A DNA stretch of 64,000 nt from positions 153,781 through 217,780 of the forward strand of contig PTFA01000193.1 in NCBI GenBank assembly GCA_003342895.1. Direction: 5' to 3'. Positions 12,201-23,839 of this stretch are shown piece after piece (positions within the stretch are counted from its first letter, which is position 1; each line of letters starts with the position of its first letter). The DNA is from Casuarius casuarius. Lineage: Eukaryota; Chordata; Aves; Casuariiformes; Casuariidae. The notes under the pieces were generated by a model. That model was not told the DNA's origin. It searched no databases and worked only from the letters and a program-made list of their open reading frames with translations. Position numbers and translations under genes: made by a program.

Positions 12201-14016
12201 CAGCGTTTCACTGAGATGAGTTTGGAAGTCCAAAGCTCTCTGGCCAGAGGGAGATAAATGGAAAATGTGAGCTTTTTTTCTGTCTGAACACAGCCTGGAC
12301 ACGATTCGCTTTGTGAGCATGTTGGAAGGGACTTATTTTCTTCCCAGTACAAAATAAACACTAGTTTTGAGGGCTCAGACACTGCCCCAGCACGGCCTTG
12401 GGCACCAGGCAGCTGTGCAGGGCGGGGGGATGGCAGTGGCAACACCGCCCGGGCTCTGCGCCGGGAGGTCCCCCAGCGCTGGCACCGAGCCATGCTGAGC
12501 CGCTGCCACCGGTCTCGCTCGTGGGTCATTTCGGGCCCCTTGTTAGCGCTGAGCTATTGTCAGAGTGGGAGGAATTCAGCGGAAAATAACAGGCAGAAGC
12601 CAGACTGGTGCAATCAAGTCTTGCACACGCGAAACTGCTTGCGCTGAGGTTTTCGTGAGAGAAATGGCTGCTGGCCTTTACGCACCCTGGGGAAATGGTC
12701 CGGGCTGAGGTGACCCTAGCACAGGCCCGTGGGCACCCCGCTGCCCCTGGACCAGGTCTCAGGTCACACACAGCAGGGCTCAGGACCGTCCCCATCCGTG
12801 CTGGGTGTTGCAGGAGAGCCCAGCGGTGCGTGGCCCATCGCAATCGTAGCACGTTACATCTTGCTAACTGCAAGTTACATCTTGCTAATGGGATATCCCA
12901 TGGGGTGGGAGGATGTTTTCTCTCCATCTAGGGAGACCATGAATCCGTGCTGTGCTGGCAGGGGACTTCTGTCCGATGGCAGACACTGCTGAGCCTTGGG
13001 AGAGCCTGACATATGAAGTTATCCTGGGCTCTCGCTGCAGCTGGTCACCCTGACTTGTCTGCCAATGTTCCCCGTGAAGGCGCCTGGCCTGGCTTTGCTA
13101 TGATGGCCTGGAGGCACCCCGAGATGCGTGTGACATGGCTCACATCTGCAGGGACGTGTTGGTGCCTTGCAGCTGGCTCCTGTCCCCCCCTGGTTCTTGA
13201 AAGGGCCTTTCCGTAATTTTCAAGCAAAAGCTTCATAAAGGCACCGTTGCGAGGAGCGAGTGAGGCATGTCAGAGCTGCTCTGCTCGCCGGCAGCAGTTC
13301 TGCAGCATCATGACCCCCTTCTGAGTTGGACATCAGCAACACGTGGATGGGCAGGACGAGGGGGTCCAGCAGGCAGGCTTACGGCTTTCTGGAGCTCTGA
13401 GCTTCGGGGAGTGGAAAAGGTGTCTCACTAGACTCCCGCTTCCTTGTTTTCCTGCCCGTGGGCAGCGGGGAGAGCGTGGACGGGGCAGGATTTCCACTGC
13501 CTCACCCCACACGGGAGCCAGGGAGCACCCAGTGAGATGACCTGGCAGTGGGTTCACAGCCAACGAGAGGGAACGTCCCTTAAACTGTGCATCTTATTTC
13601 CCCAGGGTTTGGCAGCTGCCAAAAGTTTATCCGGGTTCACAATAACTGGGTGCATTCAGGAAAGAAAAGGTCTATCAAGCTATTAAAGACAGGATCGTCT
13701 CTGGCAATCAAGCCCCAAGTAGTGAGAGGCTGCTGGGACCAGTCCCCTGGGTGCTGAGCCCCTTCAACACCCTCCAGTTCAGGAATACTGTCCGGGGGCA
13801 CGAGCCACCCCTGCCCTGGGTGTCACGGCACTGGCTGTGCTGAGAGGAGTGCACCAGTGCTGGGCACATATTGTGGGGAAGAACAGCTCGAGGACGCTCC
13901 TCTTCCACCGGCCAAACCTCTGGGGAGGGTTTGTTTAGGCCCAGCAGCTATAGCAACGAGTCCTGCTCCTGTCTGCAGCTTTCTTCATCCCTGGCTGCCC
14001 ATTGCCTGCCCGAGCC

Positions 14017-17000
14017 ATGGACGTGGGGGAAGCAGGGGACCCCGATGGGACCTGGGGGGAGACCCCAGCAGCGACCTACGTTGTCCCACACGTGGTAAGC
14101 CCGGGAGATGCAGCTGTGTGTCCTGGATTTACGGGACACTCAGGGGTGGCAAGGGTCCTGTGGTGCAGAGTGGACCCTGCATGGGGGGGACAGACTGGGG
14201 CTGGACAGGGCAGGGCAGGAGGGTGGGAGGTGAGAGAAGCTGGGGTCGGGGTTTTGGGGTGGGCATCGGGGGTCTGGAGCAGCAAGGCCAGTCTCTGACA
14301 GGGCTGCTTGCAAAATGCCCCCCTGCTCCCTGTCTGCCAGGGGCCACAGGCACGTCTTGAGGGACACTCTGCAAGGGGACATGTCTCCAGGCATGGGGAC
14401 AGGCTGGCTTCCCCAGGCCTCCATTCAGGGGTCCAGGCTTGCAGAGCTGCACCCCTGAAAAACAGGGGTCAGCTCAGGCCATCCCCTTCTCCAAGACCCT
14501 TATCCGTGTTCCCCGCCTGGGCTCAGCGTTGCTCTCCTCCCTGATCTCGTCTCCTCTCCCCTCTGGACCCTGTGCAGGCTGGGTCCAGCCCTGGCTCCCA
14601 CACTAGCTGTGGGACCACCCAAAAGACAGGAGCTCCCTAAATGCACTTTAGCTCCTCAGCATTGTCCTGACACCCCTCCCTGTCTTGGCTGAGGGAAATG
14701 AGGTTAAATTAAGACCAGAGTGGGAGATCCCTAGGATTTTCCTTCCCCTCCTGCATTTCAGCACTGACACGTCCGATCTCCCCGTGGGGCTCTGCAGGTT
14801 CCCCAGCAGCCGCTGACGATCCTCCAGCAGCTTCCCGGGACCGTCGCTTCCCTGGCTCGGCCCGCCAGACCCCAGCACATCCGGGGAGGTGCGTGATGGT
14901 AGATATTGTGGCCCTTCCACCCTGCCATGCCAGTGTTGAAACCGCCTCGATATTAGCCTCTTCTTTTTCCAGCCTTATCAGGATGAGTTAAGGAACACTG
15001 CTATAAAAAGCAAGTTTTGTCTCCAAACCATTTTGCAATGTCAAAATGTGAAAATCTGAGCATTTAGAAGGGCGTCGTTGCTCCGTTCCCTGCCCGAGAG
15101 CATACCCATCATGCGGAGCAGGGGAGAAGATGAAACCATTAACATACCCACTGGCGCCATGCGACAGGATGAGAGACAAGGGCTGGGAGACGCGGTGCGT
15201 GGGCGAGAGCTGACTCACTGCTTGCTGTTTCCTCAGGCTCCCCTCTTTCCCCCAGGGCCGGAGGTTGTCTCGTGTGTGTCGGCATGGGGGTGTGTGTGTA
15301 ATGCTGGTGTCATGCAGAGCTGGCAGGGCTTTGGCGCCCACGCTCTGCACTCCACGATCTCGGCAGGGCCGGCTGCTCTGTGCTTTGATGGCTCTTTTGC
15401 CCTACAAGAAGCTATTTCTGGTGGCTCTGCCATGCTTGAAGTTTGGGTTGACTTTGGTCACACCAGGATGTTCCTGGGGAACAGCTTTGGCTGTTCTTTG
15501 AAGTCTACCTGTCTCTGGCCTTTGAAACCCAACTTCATGTGGGTGTAGGGAGCTTCCCTAAAATTTACCATTGGAGGCCCGGGAGATACAGGCTCCTTGG
15601 GCATGCTAGGTGTGACTGGAGGAGACACGTGCCAGCCCCAGAGCCCCTGTGACGTGGCAAGCAGAAACAAAGAAGGACTCTCTCCAAGGGCTTCTCCCAA
15701 CCTCATCCAATCCAGGATCCAAAAAGCTGGCCCAAGAGGAAGCAAAGGAGTAGAGAGAAGAGCCAGGAGGTCTTGTGGTCCCTGGGACACACCATGGGGT
15801 GAAGCCCAGGTGAGCCCAATGACCGTGTGCTCTTGGCGGGTGCTGTGGGACCTGTAGCAAAGCTCTGCTGCCCCAGAGCAGAGAGCAGCCTGCTTCAGCT
15901 CTCAGTTACGGGCTCAAGAAGCTCCAATCTGGGGCTGAATGAAGCGATTCTGCTTCATCCTTTGTGGACGGGGAGATGTTGGTATGTGATGAGCCTGCAA
16001 GAGCCCAGCGCAGCCCCTCAAAGGCCTGCAGAAGGGGCTGGCTGCTCGCAACGTGATGGCTTGCTGGCTTTTCACGGAGGGCTCCTGCAGGATGGATGGC
16101 ATCCATTAAGAAGCAGCCAGATCCTGGCATGTTTTCTCCTCCCAGATCAATGCCTGGCTCCAGGCCTGTTCCCTCCTCATTGCTTGGTCTCCATGCTGAA
16201 GCCACCTCCTGGGATGTGCTGTAATGCTCTTTGCTGGAGGGATGGGTTGCCTCATGGGCATTTTGGGAGTCTGTCCTTGTGGTCGTGTGAGTGTGATGGG
16301 ATCCGGCTGCTGCACGAAGGGCACAGGGATGCTGAGACCTCCTTTTTCCAGGGCTCCTGGTAATGAATGCTCACAGGTCTCATGCACAAACATGGCAGTG
16401 TGCTGCAGAAGACCTTGGACAAAGTCCATCCAGCAGATTTGCAGACACTTGTAGAGAAACTTGGGATGGGGATATGTTAAAGCAATCTCCCTTTGGCTTT
16501 GAACTTTCCTTGCAGCCGGCCTGCTCTCAGCAGCTGCACCACAGGCCTGGGAAGGCCTTGGACTTCCAGCCAAGGGGATTTAGACGCTAACTTGTACGTG
16601 CAAGCTGGCTGCGCATCTGAGCAAAGGACCCAGAGTGCTCAGAGCTCCTCCAGCCGTGGACGAGGGACAGGGCATCCCCAGCCTGCTCCTCACGCAGACT
16701 GAGGTCCTTAGGTGCTTGCTCCCAGGCCTGCAGGTGGGATCAGCCCACCACGGCCCGGCCTCAGGTCCTGCTGGAGCTGGGGATTTCTGAGCCCTCCTAG
16801 CCGGGGCTGGACCCTCCGTGCGGTGCATGGCTGAGCCTACCATCCTCCCCCTGTGCTGCGCCTTGCCCCGCGCGTGCTGCTGGGCAGGGGATGGCTCCTG
16901 CTCGGCTGCTGCCTCGTGGTGCCACCCAACGGACAGCAGCTCTAGTCTGCCTGGAGCTAATTAAGAGACTTGCCTAATTGTTCAGAGCTGCCAGAACCAG

Positions 17001-19957
17001 AGCAATTCTCCAAATGGGCGGAGAGCCTAATGTCTCCAGCACCACTAATCACCTTTTGCAACCAGCCTTCAGCAAGCCAGACCAGATGTTTAATCTCACT
17101 TAAAATAAAAAAAAGGCTGAAATATATGTATTTTAAAGCATTATCTAGGCAAAATAATCTTAAAATGCCATCTGAGCCTTCCAAATTGGGGTTGGGAGCC
17201 TCTGGCTCAGCTCCCATTGCTTGGGCACAGGGACAAGCCTCTGCCACCCCGTTGCAGCACCGCAGGCACCTCTGCTCTGCTGTGGTCGTCCCCTGGCTGC
17301 GTCTCTCGTGTGCTTGCTCTCCTCTCCCCTCTCTCTGACGCAGAGCCCCTTACTCTCTGGCAGATTTAATCGAGCTGATGATGATTCAAAACTCCCAAAT
17401 GCACCAGGTGGTGATGAACAGCCTGGCTGTGTCAGCACTGACGTCCTTTGGGTTTGGGCCATCTCCACCCACTGCCCAGGTAAGAGGGCCAGGGAGGCTG
17501 GATAATGCTGGGGACACAAGGTGAACATGCATTCCCCACCAAGGCTCTCCCAGGATTATGTCCTTCCCTGGTGACTTTGCTGCATCTAAAGCAGGATGTC
17601 TTGGCTTTGGCTTGGCAGGGTGGACGTGCCCTAATGGCATGGCTTTGCTGCGTGTCGTCATGGCTAGGGCAGGCACCCTGCTTTGGGGTGGTTGTCCGGC
17701 TCTCTTACACATCGGGCAGAACCACAGAGCTGGTCGATCTCATTTACTCTCTCTGCAGTCCATCGCACTGCACGTTCCTACCTGGCTCGGGATGTGGCCC
17801 CAGGTCTTCCCCTCTCCTTCCTGAGCTGATGGCTGTGCAGCCCTTCAGCCAGAACTTTCTTCCAAGCCATGTTCCTGCTTCTCCCTTCTGCCCCTGCACT
17901 CCTGCCTTCGCAGTCCATCATGGCTGCAGGGTTGGAAGACACTGACACAGGCCCTTGCTGGGCAAAGGGCCCTTACCAGCATTGCTCAGGAGAGCAGGAC
18001 ACCCATGTCCCTTCCCGGCACAGTGGCACCCCTCTGACTGCAGCCGTTCATCCGTCACAGCCCAGCTCAGGCCCTGGCTTGCAGCCTCTTGAGGTTTGGG
18101 TGATCTTTGTCTCGTGCAGAATTGCTGGTTCGACCCCCAGCTCTGCCGGCATAGACTGTTTCCAGGCTGCTTGGAGGTGATTTAGTCAATCTGGGCAGAA
18201 ACGGCTGCTAAAAGCTGTTTCCACTACCCACTGCCAGGGGCCACGTGGCTCACCATCCCTGTCTCCCCACTGTCCCGCTCCCTGACTGCCAGGACCAGTC
18301 CCAGCTTGCTCTGAGCAATCCCCAGGGCTGCCCCGCGTGGGCTGGTGTTTCTTTGGCCATCTATCCCCGCGCGACGTTGTCCTGGCTGCAGAGCGATCCT
18401 GGTCCCTCCACACTCATCGTGGCATGGGCAGGGTGCGAAGCCGGGCTAGAGCTGCTGAGCAGTGAGGCTGAGTGCAATTCATTAAGCAGAATGGCTCCGC
18501 AAAGGCTTTCATTTAAAAGTTCATCCTGAAACAAAATCAGATTAAACATTTCATCTCCATGGGGGGAAACAACTGCTGCTTTCTTGGCGGAGGCGAGAGA
18601 TGTGCAGCTGCCTTGCTAGCTGCCAGCTGGCATCTTCGGGCTTGCTCCCTGCCCGTGCTGCCTGCCCAGTGCCCACCGCTTCGCCGCACCAGTGGAGACC
18701 CGGCCCCGCTTGCCACCACTCAGCATGGCTCCCCCAAAGAGTGGAGGAGCTGAGTGGCTCTTGACGTGGCCTCCCAGTTTTGGTGGTGCCCTCGGTGCCA
18801 TGAGCTCCCACCCTTACTCCAGCGCGTGTCCTTGCAGCCATGCTTGGAGCAGGGTTGCTGAATCGGCTTGATCTAAAAACTTTCCCAAACAGCCCCATGG
18901 CACCAGCATGGTCACAACAAATGGGAGCAGCATGTAGAGGTCCCCTTTGTAGGGCTGAGCTCTCCCCTGGGAGAACGGGGAGATGTTTCAGCAGTGCTGG
19001 CTCTCCTCGAGCCGGGTTCCCGCCTGGCTGCTGGTGCCCCCGGGACGCTGCTGATGTCCCATTCAGAGCCAGCTCCGAACTGACTACAGCCTCAATGTTT
19101 GCCTGCTGTGAGGCTTTGTGTGGGACAGAGCCCACCCAGCCAGACCCTGGGAGAGCCTGCAGCATCGCAGCCAAGCGCGGCTCCGTGGGAGCCCTTTAGC
19201 TGGAGCTTTGGAGAGCAGAGCGTGTGCACGCCCAAGAGAGCCGGGCGGTCCAAAGGGGCCAAGCACTACTCTGCTTTCTGTTTCTTCCTGCAGATGACTG
19301 CGGCGCCTTGGCAGACCGATGGGGAAGAAGAAGCCACGGTGTTCCACCATCACTATGTCCCCTACCCCAGTCCCGCTCCTGTCCTGGCCTGGCCGGTCCC
19401 AGCACCAGCGCAGGCCCGGGGGCCAGCTGCCGTACGCTACCTGGGCCCAGTCCCAGCAGCCGAGGACGGGGAGGTGTGAGTAACAAGGGTGTCGCTTTGT
19501 GCCAGCTGGCGCAGGGCTCCGCGTTTATCTGTGAAGTGCCCAGCACAGCGGGACCTCTAGCCCAATCTGGGAGCAATGTTGGGCCGGCACTCACGCCTGT
19601 CCTTGGTCCTCTCCAGCAGTGCGGTGCCTCCCCCGCCACCCCCCAGCGCGACAGGAACCGTGGGGGCCAATGTCCCGCCAGCCTCAGGTAAGGACACACT
19701 CACCCCGTGGAGAGCTTGCTCTCCCCTCCATGGTCTCTCTCGCCCTCCTGCATAAACTCCTCGAAGTGTCCTCCAGCTCCCAGCTGAGGTCTGAGCCCTC
19801 CCTGCTCCCTCCATCCATCAGTCCTGGGTGGCTCTTGCGCAGCCCTGGCTTCTTGCTGGCTGTTGGAGTTGCTAGGACAGGGCTGCTCTCGATGCCCGGC
19901 TTCCAGGTCCCCTTTCTCTTTGCAGAGTACTACGACGTGGTGCAGGGCAGGCTGTGA
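14017..19957 (+). CDS. PRR29: PRR29, proline-rich protein 29 (six coding exons)
   Basis: Assembled exons are 14017-14094, 14798-14888, 17364-17479, 19294-19475, 19617-19687 and 19926-19957, with phases matching at every junction and GT-AG introns. They give 189 aa, the length of human PRR29. Landmarks shared with the mammalian protein are the helix starting DLIELMMIQNSQMHQ (exon 3), the VFHHHYVPYPSP block (exon 4), the run AVPPPPPPSATGTVGANVPP (exon 5) and an EYYD motif near the C-terminus. The start was chosen because the ATG exon ends in a consensus donor in the right phase. No catalytic domain, signal peptide or membrane segment is present; the molecular function of PRR29 is not established to my knowledge. 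The exon 5 acceptor is a NAGNAG site, so two products differing by one residue are possible. Human PRR29 lies on 17q23 near SCN4A and ICAM2; here its right-hand neighbour is an acyltransferase gene. Confidence 0.88.
16955..17185. promoter_or_regulatory. AT-rich block in PRR29 intron 2, candidate non-coding element
   Basis: Immediately upstream of exon 3, about 230 bases are AT-rich and contain several homeodomain-like cores (ctaattaag, ctaattg, actaatc). They lie between GC-rich flanks and hold no open frame. Intronic enhancers often look like this, but only composition supports the call. Confidence 0.25.
18124..18158 (+). mobile_element. MIR-like SINE fragment (tRNA-derived B-box part)
   Basis: The sequence ctggttcgacccccagctct followed by gcc resembles the MIR core ggttcgaatcccggctctgcc. 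The tRNA-type B box is visible but no A box or full cloverleaf is, so this is a SINE relic and not a tRNA gene. It lies in PRR29 intron 3. Confidence 0.5.
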
Positions 19958-20489
19958 GCTCTGTGCCTCCCAAGATGGTTTCTCCTGGATGTCCCAGGCC
20001 CTGACCCCAGAAGATCCCACCGCAGCAGAAGCAGGTCCTGAGGGCACTGCCCCATGACACCCGCCCACTGCCTGGGGGTGACTCGTGGGGAGGAAGTGAA
20101 TGTGCCCACCAAAATTCAGCAGCCTCAGCCGTCTGGAGCCTGTCGCTGAACCTGGGTGACTGCATGAGCCCAGAACGGGACAGGCCTTGACTCCATGTCC
20201 AGGTCCCTGCTATGGCTCTCCAGAGGGGAACAGCCAGCCCATCCCCAGCAGGATAGCGGTGACATCCCAGTCCTGGCTGAACAACATGTCTTTGCTGTGG
20301 CCAAGCCATGAGGACTCTGCAGGACAGGCTCAGTGTGGGCTGTGCTGGGCCCCCTTGGGAGATGCAGACACCCCAAGGGGACCGTAACCAGCCCAGGTGG
20401 CCTTGGTCTCTATTAGTCCCTTCAGACCTTAATGCAGCACATTGCCTGTAATTCATTTGCTTTGTTAAGAAAGCTCCCTGCTGTCACTA

Positions 20490-20495
20490 ATTAAA
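20490..20495 (+). terminator. Possible poly(A) signal of PRR29 (ATTAAA)
   Basis: The first plausible poly(A) hexamer after the PRR29 stop codon (19955-19957) is attaaa, about 530 bases downstream. No AATAAA is closer. The assignment rests on position only. Confidence 0.35.
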
Positions 20496-23235
20496 CATCT
20501 GTAATTAGCCAGACTGCTGGCTTTGTGCCTGAGTGCAGAGCTCCCTCCTAGCCCACCGCAGCGGGGATGAAGGGAGGCCGTGAGGCTCTCAAGCCTGGGC
20601 AGAACTGGTGCCCCGCGTGGATGCTGGGGCAATATGGGGAGCTGGGCTGCTGATGGCCAGTCCTGAGAAGCGGAGCAGGATGCTCCTACCTGCACCGGCT
20701 CAGCGTCCAGGCTGAGCACTGCACAAGGAGGGCTGGATTCTGCAGCCCCGTGGAGCCCGGGGGGAATTTGTTGGCACAGGGTGGTTGGTGGGACCTGGCC
20801 TGTGGATCCCTCCCAGAGGAAATGCGAGTCAAGGCAGCCCCCTGAAAGGGGATGCAGCAGGGTGATCATGGAGTTCTCCAAGGCATACAGTCACCCTCCT
20901 CTCCCACGATGTTCAGCAGGAAAGGGGATCCCTAAAGTGAGGCCATAGCAAATTTCATTGCTTTTGTCACTGCCTTGTGTTACCCTGAGCAGAATCTCTC
21001 CGGCGCCCTCCTGTCAGTGTCCCCTCTGTGCACTACAGCGACAAGGGTGAGTGGGGACAGATGCCATTTGGATGTTGCCTAGATGCTGGAAGCTGTCCCC
21101 TGGCTCTGCCGTGTCCCCGGCCCAGGCTCTGCAGCTCCAGGAACAGGGCAACAGCCCTGCTCTGACCCCACCATGGGCACCAGCGCTGGTTGGCTCCTGC
21201 CCAGCTCACTGCGCCCTGCTAGGGAAATGCCCCAGAGCCTGGAAAGGGGTGCTGCTGGCAAGATGACAGGGTGGTTGTAGGGAGGCATTGCCTTAAAAGC
21301 AGAGCTCCTGGCCAAAAACTTCAGGGCTGGTGGTAGTCTGGGGCTCAGAACATGCAGAAAGCAGATGATGCCCAAGCAGTTGTGCCCTGAATTCCCTCCT
21401 TCCACTCTCAGCCAGCACGAGGGCTGTCCTGACTCTCTTCTGTGGTCCGTATGGAGAGGACGGCTCATCCCCCCCCAGGCCCAGGCCTGAGCTGTGCTCT
21501 GGTGCAGGCAGATCTTCCCCGAAGCGAGTCTCAGCCTGGCTCCCAAGGAAGCTGGCAGAGAAGCTGCTGGGGCCATCCCTGGTGTGGAGCAAAGCAGCGG
21601 CGTAGGGCTGCAGCATGAAGGCACATCCCACCCAGCTGAGAGCACCCTGAGAGCCCGCGGAGCAGGCAGACGGGCCAGCAGCCTGGGAGCTGGGCAGGGC
21701 AGAAAGAGCAGAAGTGAAAGAGACCATCTAAAAGCAAAGCTGAGCTGAATCTCGTGGAAAACCAGGTCAATGTGCAAAGGTTTCTGTATCCATATAGATG
21801 GGAAGGGAAGGAGGAGGAGTGGAGTCACCTGGGGATGAGGTGGACAGGAAGGGCGGCCTCAAGGTGAGCCAATCTTAGCTTGGATGTGAGGATAACAAGA
21901 GGAATGGCGGGAGGATGAAAGGATGCGGATTGCGACACCCATAGCGGAAGCAGAACGTGAAGCCCTCTCTGGGTCAGGGTGGTTGAACTGGAGCACTCTG
22001 CAGCTGGCCGTGTGGAGAGCATCAGCACCAGGAAGGACACAGTCAGAAGCACAAAGGTGTCTCCTTGCACCCACATTAGCAGAGACATGGAGTACGTGTG
22101 GGAGGAAAAGGCAGCCATGCTCATGGGAGGGAACGGAGCAGGTGAGAGGTGCAAAGTGGTTTTACTAATGGTAGGATGCATCACGCAAGGGTCGGGTCTG
22201 CTGGAGAAAAGAGTTGAAGGCTTGACCCAGGCGGTGCAACAGACTGCTGCAGGGCAGAGTGACAGGGAGCGTTTGCCCCAGAGCCCTGGCGGGGTTGTTA
22301 CGGGAAGGCAGGAAGAAAGTGCTTGAAGGGCCAGAGAGGAACCGACTGGTTTGGGCAGCAGCACCTGGATGTCCCCAGGTAGGGCTTGGGGACCAGTGCA
22401 GGGGGGCTGTGATCCTCCCAGCTGGGTGATGCTGCTGGCAGCTGAGCTGACTGCTGGCAGGCCAGGCCAGGTATCTCTGCAATGACAAACAGCTTTTTAA
22501 ATGTAAGGCCCCAGTTTCCAAACTTCCGCAGAACGACCCAGAACTGGCTTGAATCCTGTGTGCCCAGTGTAAAAGCATTAGAGCAGGAAGAGAGGTTAAT
22601 TGCAGTCCTGCGTGTGCTGATTACACCTACGTAAACATGTAATGCAATGCAACCCCTGGCTGCCAAATGGGACGAGATCTGGCATTTCCTTCTGAGCTAG
22701 GATGGGAGCAGAGCAGGTAGCGGGGCCCAGACCCGTGCGGTACCGCCTGGGCAAGGAAGGAGCTGGGTCTTGGCAGGGAAAGGGCACAGGGGCTCCTGCA
22801 GCCCCAGTGAGGGAGCAACGAGATGGTGAGCACCAGCACCGTGTGTCTGCTGTGCACTTGGGAGAGCAGCAGGAAGATATTCACCAATAATACAATAATC
22901 TGCAGGGTGAGGGTTGGAGATTAGTTAAAATGCCAACTAGGTGCTGCAACAAATCTCACCAGAGTGATGGTCACGGACCAGAGCCAGCTCCCTCTGTGCT
23001 GCCCTGCTGGGCTCCCCCTTTTTCCTGGGCTGGGGATCTCTGTGGCCACGAGAGGAGTCCAGAGGTGCCTGCTGCCCTGGGGCTGTTGCAGGACAGACTC
23101 TGGACCTGGCCTCAGGGATGCTCCCTCTTGGCAGGAGCAGATAGTGGTGGGGGCATCCCAGAGTCCGGCGTCCAGAAGCTGCATCTGGGCCCTGGGGCAG
23201 ACATGACACACCATAGTACAGCCTGCTTTGGACAC

Positions 23236-23255
23236 CCCCCCCCACACACACCCCG
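23236..23255 (+). repeat. Short C-rich and CA-rich simple repeat
   Basis: A run of Cs followed by alternating CA, about 20 bases long. It is ordinary microsatellite-like low-complexity sequence. Confidence 0.7.
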
Positions 23256-23839
23256 CTCATACTGGGGACATTAACCAGCACAGAAAGAGGGCTCCTGCAT
23301 GTCCCCAAGGTGTCCACTGCCAGCGTAGCAGGAGAGGCTGGAAGTCAGAGCCAGGTGGCTGAGGGCACCAGGTCCTGAACTCCTGGCACCCCACATGCCT
23401 GCCCAGGACCTGTCTGTACTCACTGCTCTGTGTCCCCAAGGTTGGGGCAGAGCAGAGGGGACGTGCAGGCACTTCTCTGGGCAAGAGAGCTGGCTGTATC
23501 AGCTCGAAGGCACTGGAATGGCTTTTAATCACCCAGCAGGGCATTTCTTGGCGCTGACTTTCTGGGGGAGCCAGGATCTCCTGTGTTTCACCTCCACTCT
23601 CCACCGCCCACTTTGGCTGACGTGCCTGCCCCCAGCCTGAGCCAGTCCATCCTTGAGCCTTTGTACAGCGCGAGAGACACACAGGTCCTTCCCCTGGACC
23701 AGCCCTATGCTGATACGTACGCCTACGTGCTGATACACCTGATTCATCTGCCACGGTGCTGAACACCCTCATGCTCAAATTGCCGTGCTCCTGGGGACCT
23801 TGGCTGAGCTCCCCAGCATCCTTCTACCCCAGCGGCGCA

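Larger units (their letters stand above)
5752..14016. other. Intergenic sequence upstream of PRR29
   Basis: No gene can be supported. Open frames in this GC-rich stretch are short or overlap one another on both strands without splice-site support. AT-rich islands at 7.84-8.34 kb and 9.16-9.29 kb stand out from the background and are listed as possible regulatory elements. The immediate 5' untranslated region and promoter of PRR29 should lie just left of 14.0 kb, but no TATA box is obvious. Confidence 0.5.
19958..23839. other. PRR29 3' flank and upstream region of the acyltransferase gene
   Basis: No additional gene can be supported in these 3.9 kb. Minus-strand frames of 249 codons (21079-21828) and 179 codons (21825-22364) are open, but their compositions (runs of L, P, S) and lack of splice context or recognisable domains make them likely chance frames. 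A CA/C-rich microsatellite lies at about 23236-23255. Any 5' non-coding exon of the acyltransferase gene should lie here or just upstream of its ATG. Confidence 0.45.

Noticed and set aside
21079..21828. 249-codon minus-strand open frame with a hydrophobic start
   Set aside because: Leucine/proline/serine-rich, no domain, no splice context; consistent with chance in GC-rich intergenic DNA. ICAM2 was considered from synteny but no Ig-type cysteine/tryptophan pattern is present.
23771..23839. In-frame upstream ATG extending the acyltransferase by 23 residues
   Set aside because: Family members start a few residues before the first hydrophobic segment, which fits the ATG at 23840; the added residues have no counterpart.
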